A stretch of DNA of 64,000 nt from Dermatemys mawii (taxonomy: Eukaryota > Chordata > Testudines > Dermatemydidae). The stretch spans positions 8,866,094-8,930,093 of the forward strand of contig ML677374.1 of assembly GCA_007922305.1 (NCBI GenBank), read 5' to 3'. The notes beneath the pieces were generated by a model. That model ran no database searches and had not been told where the DNA came from. It saw nothing but the letters and a program-made list of their open reading frames with translations. Made by a program: the position numbers and the translations under genes. Below are positions 1-13,066 of this stretch, piece by piece (the stretch's first letter is position 1; each line of letters starts with the position of its first letter).

Positions 1-1636
<1,636 letters not shown>

Positions 1637-2344
1637 TCATGATCAGACATGCAGCTGTGTACTGTACTTCTGATTCAACTGGGGTGGTGAGAATGATTCC
1701 TGCAGCTTTTACAAGAGACATTTAAAAGGGGAATCTAACACTGCTGGAGATACATTACAAGCGGCTGAACCCCAGTCTTTCCTTTCTCTTCCCACACATT
1801 CTGGGCTCCTCTGAGTCCCTTTACCTAGACAGATTTTCTCCATTTTACTTATGACCCCATTGGTATGGTGCCTCACATATATTAATGGATTGGGTGGAGA
1901 AGTTTTATTGTCCCCCTTCTGTGGGGCACAGAGACACAGATTAAGCCGCTTTCCTACGGTCACACATGGGATCTGAGGTAGAGCAGGTAACCTAGTGCTG
2001 ATGACCCATGTGGGTGTCAAATGATGTCAGATATGTGTTTTAGTTTACTTTTTAGAAACTAGGACATTTCTCTCTCTCTCTCTTATAAGAACATTGACTG
2101 CAAAGTCAAGTACTAAAAACTTAGGAACTGCTAGAATTGCATTGAAATACCTGTGTAACCTTAATTCAGAACCTTTGTGCATCTGCCTTTTTACACAGTC
2201 TTTAATTACTCTTGCATTTTATTTCTTTTTCCATAGGACCTCTTCCTCATTCAGGGCACAGGATGTTTGGTGTGTGCATGTGTTGGAAGAACTGTTAAGG
2301 AATAACATGCTTAGTCAAATTGCGCTCTATGACTGATATAAACT

Positions 2345-2401
2345 GGAGCAACTCCACTGACTGAAATTTACACCAGCATAGCACAGCAGAATTTGGCCCT
2401 T
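2345..2401 (+). repeat. Fragment of palindromic 'ATTTACACCAGC' element
   Basis: The stretch holds 'caactccactgactgaa', 'atttacaccagc' and a 'gaatttggcccttag' end, the right half of the family seen complete at 42018-42104 and 35660-35768. The left arm is lost. Confidence 0.4.
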
Positions 2402-3319
2402 AGTATAGGGAAGTTCCTACACTGATTCTTAAAAGCAGTCTCCAATGTAAGCTAAAAATGGTCTCTCTATTTTACTCTCTGTGTCTCCAGGACAGGTTAA
2501 TACAGAGCATTCTACAGTGAATTTCCTCATTCGTTTACAGTGAGGCTTGAAACCAAGCTGGACTCTGATCTGCATCCAAATTCTGTAGCTGGTCCCTATG
2601 ATCTGTAATAACATCTTGACCAAACTTTGGAGAGGGATTTATTTCTGGATTCTGAGCTGCAAATTGCAGCTCAGCCCCATCTCTAGGACATCCTGACCTC
2701 TTAAAGAAATAAAATCACTTTTGTGAATCCACTTCTTTGTCCCTCCTAGAGCTAAAGTGCATGTGAATACTTTGTGTGAGGCTTTCAGTAGAGCTGGGGC
2801 CTAAGGTGAAGCAACTTCTATCTGAAGCACAGCAGGACCAAGACTCTGAAATAGTTTTGAGAAAAGCAGGGAAGCTCCATGGCTTGGGACATTTAAAACA
2901 AGACAGGCCAAGGCACCTGAATCAGATTTTTAGCTAGGAAGGATATAATTGCATCAGAATTTGTGGTTAACACCCCTGTTCTTTCCAAAACTGTCACGTG
3001 TTTCCTAAGGACCAAAAGTAAGTTAGGATGTTGGTTTTATTTCAGAGTAGAAAAGTCCAAAGCACTATAGTCTCCAAGCACTATGGTCCCAAACATTATG
3101 ATGGGGCATTGGTTCAGGACTAAGGTATCACTTACTGAATCACATGACCACTCTTGCAGCTCCTGGGTTTTCCTTGTATGTTTCTTACCCTAGTATTGCC
3201 CTGGCCTGAACTTGTTTAGTTTTCTGAAACAGCATCAGCAATTACACCGCAGCATTTTCTGCATATATTTCCTTCCCCATACATCTTACAGTTACGCTTT
3301 AAAAGCCGATACCCTGGAG

Positions 3320-3412
3320 CCAGATTCATCACTGAGTGGAGTTACATCTGGGACAAATTCACCCCTGAGTGGAGTTACACCGGAATGAATTTGGCCCATT
3401 CATTATCATTTG
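3320..3412 (+). repeat. Palindromic-element fragment with internal 33-bp duplication
   Basis: 'ctgagtggagttaca' occurs at 3332-3346 and again at 3365-3379, and the stretch ends 'gaatttggcccatt'. These are the arm and end words of the GGCCAGATTC...GAATTTGGCC repeat group, here partly duplicated. Confidence 0.4.
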
Positions 3413-4566
3413 ACAAGCTCTGTACTCTGCATGCATGAGATCTAATGCATGAAAAATACAATATGCTCTGTCTCCCCCAATCAGTATTATGGGGCAAGGA
3501 GGTTCATGTTCTCTTACAGAGGAAGAACAATCTTCGCTGGTAATTCACATGACGGACAAGCGGTGATGTCAACTCTGTTTCCCGGAGGCTGAGCTCCTGG
3601 AGGTTAGGGAGTTCACCACGACATGTTAGTTTCTTCTGTAATAGTGCTGCATTAACCCGCCTACCTGTGCCACTGCAGAGCAGAGATAAAAATAAACCTC
3701 CAAGAATCTGTAATCCTGGGAAACACCATCACATGTGGATGCAGCAGCCATCCCTATTCCGTGCATAAAACCCGGAGGATGAGGGAAACAATAGATTTTG
3801 TCTGCAGCAAACCACGTTGATCGCTTGTGTTTGCTGGCAAATCATCCAAAGGATGGAGTGCATCATTCTGTCATTTAAAAGCTATTCCCATGTCTTTTTT
3901 CCCGTCTACAACTGATGTCTTTTGACAGTAACATCAGTTTCAACATTAAGAAAACGCTTAAGATTATGCTTACAGCTCATGGATTTTTTTTACTTTTGAG
4001 CATTTTAACTTACTTCTGTGGCATTCTCGCCCCACCTCCCAATCAAATAAGCTTGATTACTATAATAAGCCTTCACAAACACTGGTTTCAATATTGTCTG
4101 TTGCCAAAAACTCTGCAAATTTGCAAGATCCTTAAAATCTGAACTTCCAAAATCAGGCACTAAAGCTAAATTAATAGCAGTATATTTTTTTGGCCATATT
4201 TCCACGTGCTGCTGTTGTGATCACTTGCTGATAACCAGGTACAAGAGTGGACTTTGCATTGTGTAGCAAAGTATTATTAGGCCTTTTCCTCCAAGGATCT
4301 CATTGAACTTTACAGATATTCACTAATGCAGCCGTGCCCCACCCCAGGAGATGGGTAGGTGGTTTTAGCCTCAGTTTACAGATGAGGGAACCCAGCCACA
4401 GAGGTGAGTGACTTGTCTGACTTATCACATGCCTGGGAAGTCCTGACATTCAGACCTTGCTCTAACTACTAGATATCTTACCTTCTCAGTAAGTGTCTTT
4501 TTTATATTAAGGGTTGTTTTCTTGGATGGATAAGGCCATACTGTCCACTTGCATGGGGCAGAATAT

Positions 4567-4579
4567 GGGGGGGGGGGGG
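4567..4579 (+). repeat. G13 homopolymer
   Basis: Thirteen consecutive G, then tggggagggg: a local G-rich tract with G-quadruplex potential on the plus strand. Confidence 0.9.
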
Positions 4580-6783
4580 TGGGGAGGGGTGAGAGGTTTT
4601 CTTATGTGATGGCTGCCATTTTGGCTGACTCACTGAGGATTGAATGGAGCTTGGGGGGTGGGAGAAAGGGGCACCTCTAGAACTAAAAGCATGATCTACT
4701 GCAGCTTGAGTGAAAGAGTGAAGGCTCCCCAGATGTGTCAGTAACAGACATTTCTCTGCATATCAGGCTCAGGGACCGGGAACACCCACATCCCAGAAAG
4801 ACGAGTCCTTAGCTCCACTGTGCCCTGTTAGTGCTGATGGCTTTCTGTGCTTTTAGGAAGAGAGGTGTGGACTTTGTCCCAGTCCTCTGCTGATCCCAGG
4901 GTGTTTTCACTCCTTTGAACTATCGTTTACTTCCCAGAGAGCTCTGTATTAGCCATTGAAAGTGGAACTATGCCAGTTTATACCAGCTGAACATAGGTTT
5001 GTCAGATTTAACCTCATTTTAAATGTATACATGTATACAGAATGATGCTGATCATCCTCAGGAGCAAAGCTGCCAAGAAGCCTTCTGAACAGTGGGGCAT
5101 TTGGGCTGGGACTTTCAAGATTGCTCACTGGTGGATGGCTGAACTCTGCTGGATGGCAAAACTCCCCTTGACTTCAATGGGAGCAGAGTTGGGCTGACCA
5201 GTGCTGAATGCTTTCTTTTTACATCTGATGTCAGGCTTACATTTGTCAACAAGGACTGAAATGGGGCTGCACCAAATCTGTGACGCTGCCTGACGCTGGG
5301 TTCAGTTGCTTAGAGTCATGAGCCACAATTAATGTTCACTTTTCTTATGTGCTGCTGGGGGCCTTGGACTAAAATGACTCATTATTGCGGTCCAAGAAGA
5401 GTAAAAACCAGGATCTCTGTTCTGATCATTCTATGAAATCCATGGGGTCATTCCAGATTTGCCCTGGAGTATTGCTGAGATTAGAATTCTGTTAGGGTTG
5501 TGTGTTTGGATTCTTCTTAACACACTGAAAAGAGGGAATGTGGCTAAACATGAATGTAGCTTATCTTGGTGGTTGTAGTTTTCCATTGGCTACTGCTGGG
5601 TGCTATTTATGAATGCAAAATAACAAGGCTTCTGGTCTTCTAATGCTATTTCCACCATCTAGATTGAACCATTCATTGGAGGTACAGGAACCCACTCAAA
5701 AGCTCATGAGATTTGTAAACACAAATAGACAAGGCCAGATCCACACTTATACTAAGGCCACTTTATGCAACACTGGAAAGTATAATTTATACCTGCTTTA
5801 AGGTCCCTTTACATAGGGAGTGATAATGTAAACAAACATCAAGCCCAAATACACCGTTGCCTATTGACTCCTGCATGTCTGGATAGCCCATGTAGAGGTG
5901 TCTAGGGGTTCCTGCCTCCCCCAGGCAGGCATGTCTTCCAAATCTCAATCCAGTCCTTAAATTCTGGCACTTTTTTCAAATCTAATAAAATCCAGGCCTA
6001 TATTAGATTGACTTCCCAATTAGTCCTATTTTTCTGTGCGGAAGCAATATAACTTCTTAGTCCTGTTCATTAGTCTTCTCTGGTAAAGTCCATCCTATTT
6101 CAGCATATTTAGGCTGGGAACAAAAATATCATTAGAATTTTCATCCCGTTCAAAATACAGCACTAGCAGCTGGACACTAATGATCACCAAACTGTGAGCC
6201 TTTCTTAACCATCTAACCATTGACCACTTGTAACGAAAACAATGTGCAAAGCTTAAGGCATGGCCTGATAATGGCACACAACAATTTCAGCTGAGCTGGC
6301 ACTCCTTTTTATGTGCTATTGTATAGGTATCTAATAAGTGCTCACTGAATGCTAGGGGGATATTTTATTTATGGCTGTATGTTTGTTACAGGAGTTGTGG
6401 AATCATTTTTAATGGCTTCTGTGATTAGAATGCATTTGACCATAAATTCTCCATTTTCCTGGCTCTATTGTCCAGGCATCAGGATACTCTGCAAATGCAA
6501 ATCATATTGCAGCAAAGGACAAATTCTGCTCTCCCTTGCCCTAGTATCAATCTAAACTAATTCCAGGCCTCTGGATTTATGGAGATGTAACCAAGATCAG
6601 AATTTGTCCTAAAGTGATATCAGGAAGTTTATGAAGGTGAAATTTATCCAGACTTTGAACAGAGTTTCTCAAGGGAAGCTGTGGGAATCACATCTCTGGA
6701 AATATCTGTCATTAGGCTGGACAGATCACTTTAGTACATATATATCTACAGTGCTTTTGTCCTGTCTACATTAAATGTATTTA

Positions 6784-6834
6784 CTAGAACTGGTTGAAAA
6801 TTTTCCATTAAACCATTTTTTCCAATGGAAAATA
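6784..6834 (+). repeat. Fragment of 'CTGGTTGAAAATTTT' repeat
   Basis: 'agaactggttgaaaatttt' followed by 'ccattttttccaatggaaaa' matches the start of the AT-rich family seen at greater length at 45483-45770 and 54832-55192. The superfamily is not known to me. Confidence 0.45.
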
Positions 6835-7159
6835 GCCTTTTTTTTCCTGACTGGAGGAAGGGAAGAACAAATTAAAACCCCTCTGTGACAGTTCCTCAGT
6901 AAACATTAAATAAAGGAGCGTGGTTTTGGTTCTTTCAAAAATTTTAATGCCTACTATCACAACTTTCTAACTAGCTCTAGCCTCCAGTGATGTCTCCCTA
7001 TACCTCCCTTGTAAATGATTCTCTTGCCTCTAGTATAGATACAGCAGGAATTTTGCTTGAGTAAGGACTTCAAGCTTTGCTCCAAGTTCATTAGAAGCAT
7101 GAACATGGATTTACACTAGTGTAAATGAGGAGTAATTCCACTAAAACCAGGAGAAACAG

Positions 7160-7330
7160 ATGAGGGCTCAGGAGACCTGGATTCTATTACTGACGCCATT
7201 GCTGGGTAACCTGGGTGAGTCATTTCAGAGCCATGCCTCAGTTTCCCCATGAGTAAAATTATGATAAAGAGCTCTGAGAGCTACTGATTGAAAGGCCATA
7301 TATATGAGCGAAGTATTAATTATTAAACTA
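7160..7330 (+). repeat. MIR-like SINE
   Basis: Ordered MIR words are visible: 'gacctggattctattactgacgcc', 'gagtcatttc', 'tgcctcagtttcccca', 'gagctactgattgaaaggc' and a tail 'agtattaattatta'. This is the order of the MIR-type tRNA-derived SINE common to amniotes. Copy is diverged and inactive. Confidence 0.6.
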
Positions 7331-7460
7331 AATGCAGTTACACTGGTACAACCCCAATATGAAGTTAGAACCAAGATCTAAGGCATTTAAACATATTAGA
7401 AGATGTTTTCTGCTCCTTTGATTGGCACAGGGGCTGACCTAGTTCTTGTAGGCACTGATA

Positions 7461-7604
7461 CAGCAAAGCACTCAGAGGGAGATTTCCTCTAACAGTAAGC
7501 TGCCCAACTCCTATTTGAGCTTTTGGAAATCTCTCGCTTAAGCATGTGCTTGACTTCAGTGGGTCTATTCACCTGCTTAAAGCACATGCTTCAGTGCTTT
7601 GCTG
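7461..7604. repeat. Palindromic element, 'CAGCAAAGCAC' arms
   Basis: The ends are a perfect 11-bp inverted repeat: cagcaaagcac at 7461-7471 and gtgctttgctg at 7594-7604. Inside are 'gcttaagcatgtgcttgac' and 'gcttaaagcacatgc', also inverted to each other, around a centre 'ttgacttcagtggg'. The size (about 144 bp) and symmetry fit a MITE. The centre is shared with other palindromic families in the window. Confidence 0.65.
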
Positions 7605-8429
7605 CATGGGGGCCATAGAGATGGACTTCTTCACACCTTCTAAGTTTTAGGGAGCTGCTGTATCACCAGGGGGCATGTGTGTGTGACACCGCTGTGAACA
7701 TTAATGAGAACGGCACGATTGTGTTGGCACGACAGGCACTCTGTTGTGTTCCTTGGAACACCATGGCCTCATTGGTAAGAAGACACAGTAATGCTGCTGT
7801 CACAAAGGGCAGAGCACAGAGAAGCCGGAGATGGAAGAGCTCTGTTGAGTCATCGTTAGCTGGTGGAGGCTGGGGTCAAACCAGAGTTGAAATGCAGTGA
7901 TATGAGGATACCTCTCATGCCACCACCGAGCTTTCTCAGGGCTGCTACTCCGTCACTGTTCACAAGCTCTAAATCTTCTCAGTTTTAATAAATGAATCTT
8001 CTGTTCTCTTTCTATTTATTGTGCTTCTGTATACCATGAGTAACAACGTAAGGGCCAATAACCATTACTAAGGCTGTAATTCAATCTCAGGGTTCCGAGA
8101 ACATTTATAACCTTCTCACATGTTTATTATATTATTGGAACCCTATGGCTGAATTACTGCCTTACAGTGGCAATCTGCCCATCCATTAACCTACCTGGAT
8201 TGCTTAAGAAAATTTTAAATCATTCTCAGTGAATGATTGTTTCCTTTCTTTTTTTCTCTTTGCCTTTCCTGTAAAGTAGAGAGAGCAACAATTCATTGAG
8301 CCTTTAATTCAATGAATCTAGGTGAACGGTCACTTCTCAAGATTTAAGAGCTTTTCCATGTTAAAAGATGGGGAACTCTGCACAGGTCATCATCTGCAAT
8401 TCCTGATGTATAGTATTTTTTTTTGCTAT

Positions 8430-8870
8430 TGGCCAAGGGACAGTTGATTGATAATGCTTTACCTTTGTGTAGCATCTTCCATTCAGTTATCTCAAAGCAC
8501 TTTCGTTTGAGGACCTGGGAGTGCTTTACAAACACTAACAAACTCCTAGCCACGTTGGAGAGTAGGCACATACCTGTATCCTTGTTTTACAATAGACATG
8601 CTGAGGCACAGAGGTTAAGAGTCTGATTTACAGAGATGCTGAGCACCAGCGCTTCCTTCCCATTGACTCGAGTGTATAGGAGCCATGAAAATCAGGTACC
8701 AAGAGCTGGATCCAATGCCCATCAAAGTCAACCAAGGGACTCTTCAGTGGCTTAGTCCATACATGACTTGCCTGTGGTTACACAGACAATATTTGGCAGA
8801 GCTAGGAAGAGAAGTGAGGTCTCTTGCACAAGATCCCTTGTTCATGTGCCAGGTTTGGGCCAACACTTCT
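8430..8870 (-). repeat. MIR-like SINE remnants, interrupted
   Basis: On the plus strand the order is reversed MIR: 'agcatcttccattcag', 'tctcaaagcactttcg', 'gtgctttacaaacac', 'ttgttttacaatag', 'tgaggcacagaggttaag', then after an unrelated stretch 'acatgacttgcctgtggtta', 'cacagacaatatttggcaga', 'gctaggaagagaagtgag'. The gap at about 8620-8750 may be another inserted fragment. Confidence 0.5.
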
Positions 8871-8889
8871 CCATCACTTGAAGTCTTTA

Positions 8890-9055
8890 CGCTGAGACCA
8901 GATGCCTTTCTAAAAGATGTGCTCCGGTTCAACCCCAGAGACTGGGCTTGATGCAGGAATTCCAGGTTGAAGTTCTAGGGGCTCTGATCTGCAGGAGATC
9001 AGACTAGATGATCACCAGGGTCTCTTCAGGGCTTAATCTCTGAAAGTCCCCCTCA
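8890..9055 (+). repeat. CR1 LINE 3' end
   Basis: 'gatgcctttctaaaagatgt' and 'cagactagatgatcacc' followed by 'agggtctcttcagggctta' are the closing words of reptile CR1 elements (normally ...gatgatcacaatggtcccttc...). It is 5' truncated, as CR1 copies usually are. Confidence 0.65.
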
Positions 9056-10490
9056 CTATTGGTTCAATGCACATGCTAATTACTAAGTGCAACATCTTTG
9101 ATTTACTGGCAGGCACATGCTTGCAAAGGATATTTTTTTAAAAGACAATTTTAAACCCCAGGCCAGAGCCTGATCTCAACTAAATTGAAGAATTCTGAAC
9201 AGATTTATTACTAGACATAAACTTCTCATGTTGACTACTTGGAATACAACATAAACTTTGCTGCTTAAGTTAGTGGTACAGCCAGGGTTCATGTTACTGC
9301 TGTGAATTTTTGGGCATCAGTCCTGCAAAGGGAACTGGGCAGATTTCTAAAGATATAAAAGGATTCGTGCACCTAAAGATTCCTATTTGCTAGTCTTCTT
9401 ATCTACTTAAAGCTTAAATCAATGTAAACGTGAATGAAAAAAACTGTTTCCTATCAATTATTTAAGCATTCCTGCCTGAGGAACAGCTAATGTCTTTTAT
9501 TTCACTGCATAAGTTAAACATATAAAGTCAACTTCTGATCTCGTTGGCTTCACTGGACTTACTCTAGTTCATGTTAACATTCCTGGAAGCAGAATTTGGG
9601 CCACAATCAACACTGTGCAGAGATCATACATGAGTCCTTTGGCCTGATCCTGCACTCACTGAATTCAGTGGCAAAACTCTCATGGATTCTACCTATTTCC
9701 ACCAGCAATTGCAGTGTCTCATGCACTTCTGACACCATTATCTGCACCACCAGTTCCAGGAAGGAAGAGATATCAGCCCTGGGGCTAGGCAACTTCTAAA
9801 ACTGCACCAGGATGGGCTCCAGGCAACTTCAGGAGGAAAAGTTCCCCTGGGTTACACAAAATCCCTTCACCGCTGTAGGTCTAAAACCCAACTGCATATC
9901 CTCTTAGGGAGATGCTACTTCTGCTGGCTCTAATTCCTGCTGGAAAGGACTGCAGCTTGGAATCAGTTCAAAGCCCCTCATGAGATGGGAGCACAAGGGA
10001 ATGCTCTTATGTGGGGTGGAGAGAAAGCAGCTTTATAAAGGCTTTTAATAACAGGGATATCAGAACCACCCCCAGCCTCAAACAGCTGGAATTCACTTCC
10101 CACCTCCTGCTCTCCTCGCATCACCCCAGCCTCATTGCAGTGGCCCTGTGGGGACTCAGGGCGTTGTTTTAATGAGAGAAGTTGGTGGCAGGGTCACTGA
10201 ACAGGCTCATTGGATTTTAGTTTTCAATTCTTGTGCTCCCCTCCCCCACCCGCGCTCTAGTCTAATGGAAAAGGACAGATCTGAGCACCAGGCAAAGTCA
10301 TCCTGTATGTCCTGTTCTAAAGCTGCTCTGGCCCCCAGCCCCACTCAGCTAAGGACATTCATTAACACCAGGACTTCCCATGCAATCATGCCCCCCCTTT
10401 CTATGTCTCAGCTCCCTCCCCCACATCTGCAAGACCAGATCTCCCCTGCTGGACCCCCCCCCTCCATACAACATGCCCATTTTCTCTCAC

Positions 10491-11470
10491 CTGAGAGGAA
10501 AGAGGAGGCGACAGGACAACGGGCTGGCAGCTGCAAGGTGTCATCAAGGGAGGTGTCGCACAGCTGCTGGCCAAGGGCAAAGCTTGTTGGGGCGGAGGAA
10601 CGGGGTTGGGGAGGCGGCTTAGAAGAGCCACTGCAACCTCCAAGCGTTCACCCGCATCCCCCAAAATCCTCCAAGGAGGGAGCAATGCAACCCCCCCTCC
10701 AGCCCCTCTTTTCCTCCTGCCCTAGATCTCCCCCCGATTCTCCCGGGGGCCTGGCTCGGAAGTTGCGGTCTCCATGGCCGAGCGATGCCCGGTTCCCCCA
10801 CCCCGCACCCCAGCACGGAGGACGGGGCTGCAAGCTCCCGGCTCCCGGGGAGCGCGGCTTCCAGCGAGCTAAGGCGTAAACACACAGCAACGTGACCGGA
10901 ACTGGTGAGCTCAGATCTGGGGCTGTCTGCACGGGCGGGGCGGGGACGGCTCCACCGACCACCTCCGAGGGATGAAATCATCCCCGGGCGCCTCCCGGGA
11001 GAGGTTCCCCGCGGCGGGGGCGGATGCTGATTCAGCGCTGGAGGGAGAAGCTTGGAGCCCTGAGCTCCCTCCAGCCGCCCCAGGGCTACCCCAGGGAGAG
11101 GCCAAGGGTCCAGATCTGAGGCCAGCCGGGCAGGCACCAGCCCCGGGGCTTGGTCCATCTCTATCCCCGTTGAACAATCCCAGCTGGGCCGGGGTCTGGC
11201 TGGGCGCCCTTAGGGGGACAGCGGCGCTGTCCAGGGTGCTGAAAGTCTCCCGTGTGGCGGAATCGCTCCTCCAGCCACCCACGGCTTTGGCAAATGCCTC
11301 CCGAGCTGCATTCAGCTCACGAAATGATTCCTCGGCCACTTCCCACCGCGTTTTTAGGTCGTTTTTGGAAGCGGCTCAGGACGTAAATCTTGCCTTAAAA
11401 AAATTAGCTCCCAACCTTGTGGGATTTTATGGCTGGCGCGTGAGGCGGCGGCTGCTGCTTCCAGGTGCTT
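10491..11470. promoter_or_regulatory. CpG island, candidate CCDC92B promoter with untranslated first exon
   Basis: The stretch is clearly GC- and CpG-rich (for example cggcgggggcgg, ggctggcgcgtgaggcggcgg) against AT-rich flanks. At its left end the minus strand reads CTCTCAG|gtgagaga (exon base 10491, intron from 10490), a near-ideal splice donor. A minus-strand transcript starting in the island could use it to join the acceptor at 1619 before the CCDC92B ATG. A weaker plus-strand donor (actg|gtgagc, 10905) is also present, so a divergent transcript is possible. ORFs here on both strands look like GC-driven chance reading frames. CpG island call is solid; the gene assignment is inference. Confidence 0.55.
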
Positions 11471-11672
11471 AGCTATTTTAAAGTGTAAAGGCACATATTT
11501 ATTGTTCAGTGTATAAATCGTGCCCAACGAGTATGGCGCAGGAGAAGGATTTAAAAAAAATCAGTGGAGGAGTGGGGGAAATAGGGAGACAGTGTTCGCG
11601 TCTGTTCCCCTCGCCTCTGTGCCTTGATAATATCCAGAGAATTGTTTACCACCCAGTTTTGGTGCAGGTTCT

Positions 11673-12188
11673 ATAAGAACATAAGAATGCCGGTACTGGA
11701 TCAGACCAAAGGTCCATCAAGCCCAGTATCATGTTCTCTGACAGTGGTCAATGGCAGGTGCCCCAAAGGGAATGAACAGATGGGTAATCATCAAGTGATC
11801 CATTCCCTGTCACCCAGTCCCAGCTTCTGGCAAACAGAGGCTAGGGACACTATCCCTGTCCATCCTGGCTAATAGTTATTGATGGACCTGTCCTCCATGA
11901 ACTTCTCTAGTTCTTTTTTGAACCCTGTTGTGGTCTTGGCCTCCACAACATCATCTGGCAAGGAGTTCCACAGGTTGACTGTGCATTGTGTGAAGAAATA
12001 CTTCTTTATTTGTTTTAAACCTGCTGCCTATTTCATTTGGTGATCCCCAGTCCTTATGTTATGAGAAGTAGTAAACAACACTTCCTTATCTCTTTCTCTA
12101 CACCAGTCATGATTTTATAGACCTCAATCTTATCTCCCCCAAGCTATCTCTTTTCCAAGCTGAAATAGAGCTACCCTGATCTGGCCAA
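11673..12188 (-). repeat. CR1-type LINE 3' region, long minus-strand copy
   Basis: Plus-strand words in order: 'ataagaacataagaatgccg', 'ctggatcagaccaaaggtcc', 'catcaagcccagtatc', 'ccagcttctggcaaacagag', 'gacctgtcctccatgaactt', 'ggcaaggagttccacaggtt', 'acaccagtcatgatttta'. Reversed, this ends in the turtle CR1 signature (..gggctagatggacctttggtctgaccc..). It covers roughly 500 bp of the 3' end with no intact reverse transcriptase. Confidence 0.75.
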
Positions 12189-12654
12189 GTGTGTGATATT
12201 CTTGGAATCCATGTGTGTAGTTTCATAATATAGATCTGATTATTATAAAACTCCACAGACGAATACCAGGAATAACATATACTAGGCCAGCTGGCGGAAA
12301 AAGCTTAACTGATTGCACTAGATCAACAGCCATGTTTAGTCACATCAGCTGAGGTTCTGGCCACTGAGGTTATTCAGCTATGAAAAGTGTTCCAAAACAG
12401 GACAAAAATGCAATACTTCTCAATGGGTTTCTTAAGGCAAAGGCCAGAGAAAATAGAAAAGTTTTGCAGTGGGCCGCAAACCCAGCCAACTCAAGATCTG
12501 TTAGAGAACCCTTTGCATCAGTCAATTAAATGGTCTCACCATTTAGGGTGGGATTGCAGGTCATTTATGTGATGCTAAAAACTTGTCTAGGAAGAGTTTC
12601 CTAGACGCTACAATCAGAAACCTGATTGTTAACCACTTTCTATGGGCATTGCAA

Positions 12655-12780
12655 GCAGAATAAATAATACATCACACTTCTCATTCATAGATCTCAAAGC
12701 AGTTCATAAAGGTGAGCAAAAAATGATGTTCTCCATTTAACAGTTGGGAAAGTGAAGTGACTTGCTTGAGCTCACCCAGA
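12655..12780 (-). repeat. MIR-like SINE, minus strand
   Basis: 'tagatctcaaagcagttcat', 'ttctccatttaacagttggg' and 'gaagtgacttgcttgagctc' follow in the order of a reversed MIR-type SINE. Confidence 0.55.
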
Positions 12781-12843
12781 TCCAGACCCTCAAAGGCATT
12801 TAGGCGCTTAGCTCACATTGTAATCTTTGAGGATTTGGGCCAC
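12781..12843. repeat. Palindromic element fragment, 'TTCAAAGGCATTTAGGC' arms
   Basis: 'ccctcaaaggcatttaggcg' on the left and 'ctttgaggatttgggcca' on the right are inverted arm words of the family seen at 33394-33545. The centre is deleted. Confidence 0.45.
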
Positions 12844-12870
12844 AGTGACCAACCCAGGAATTGAGAGAAA

Positions 12871-12960
12871 GGGCTAAATCCTCAGCTGGTGTAAACTCTC
12901 ATTGCTCCATTGATTTCAGTGATGGACTAGGTGCAATTTCATAGGTGTATTCTGTCTCTG
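12871..12960 (+). repeat. Palindromic element, half copy
   Basis: 'taaatcctcagctggtgtaa' then 'gctccattgatttcagtgat': the left arm and centre of the CTCAGCTGGTGTAAAT family, without a clear right arm. Confidence 0.5.
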
Positions 12961-12986
12961 GGACTCTAATTTTAATAAGCAGAAGT

Positions 12987-13066
12987 CCAGATCCTTCACT
13001 GGTGTAAATCAACATGGCACTATTGAGTGGGGCAATGCTAATTTACACAAGCTGAGGACCTGGCTT
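12987..13066. repeat. Palindromic element, CTGGTGTAAAT arms, full copy
   Basis: Left arm 'tccagatccttcactggtgt' plus 'aaatcaacatgg', right arm 'aatgctaatttacacaagct' plus 'gaggacctggc'. The two arms are reverse complements of each other with mismatches, about 80 bp overall. Confidence 0.6.

Noticed and set aside
10905..10910. Plus-strand splice donor in the 10.5-11.5 kb island as a RAP1GAP2 exon
   Set aside because: The site actg|gtgagc is only moderate. No ATG before it gives a frame compatible with the downstream exons in a convincing way, so it was left as a possibility only.
10148..11472. Overlapping long ORFs on both strands in the 10-11.5 kb CpG island
   Set aside because: GC-rich composition lowers stop frequency in all frames. 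No domain or conserved motif is visible and the frames overlap each other.
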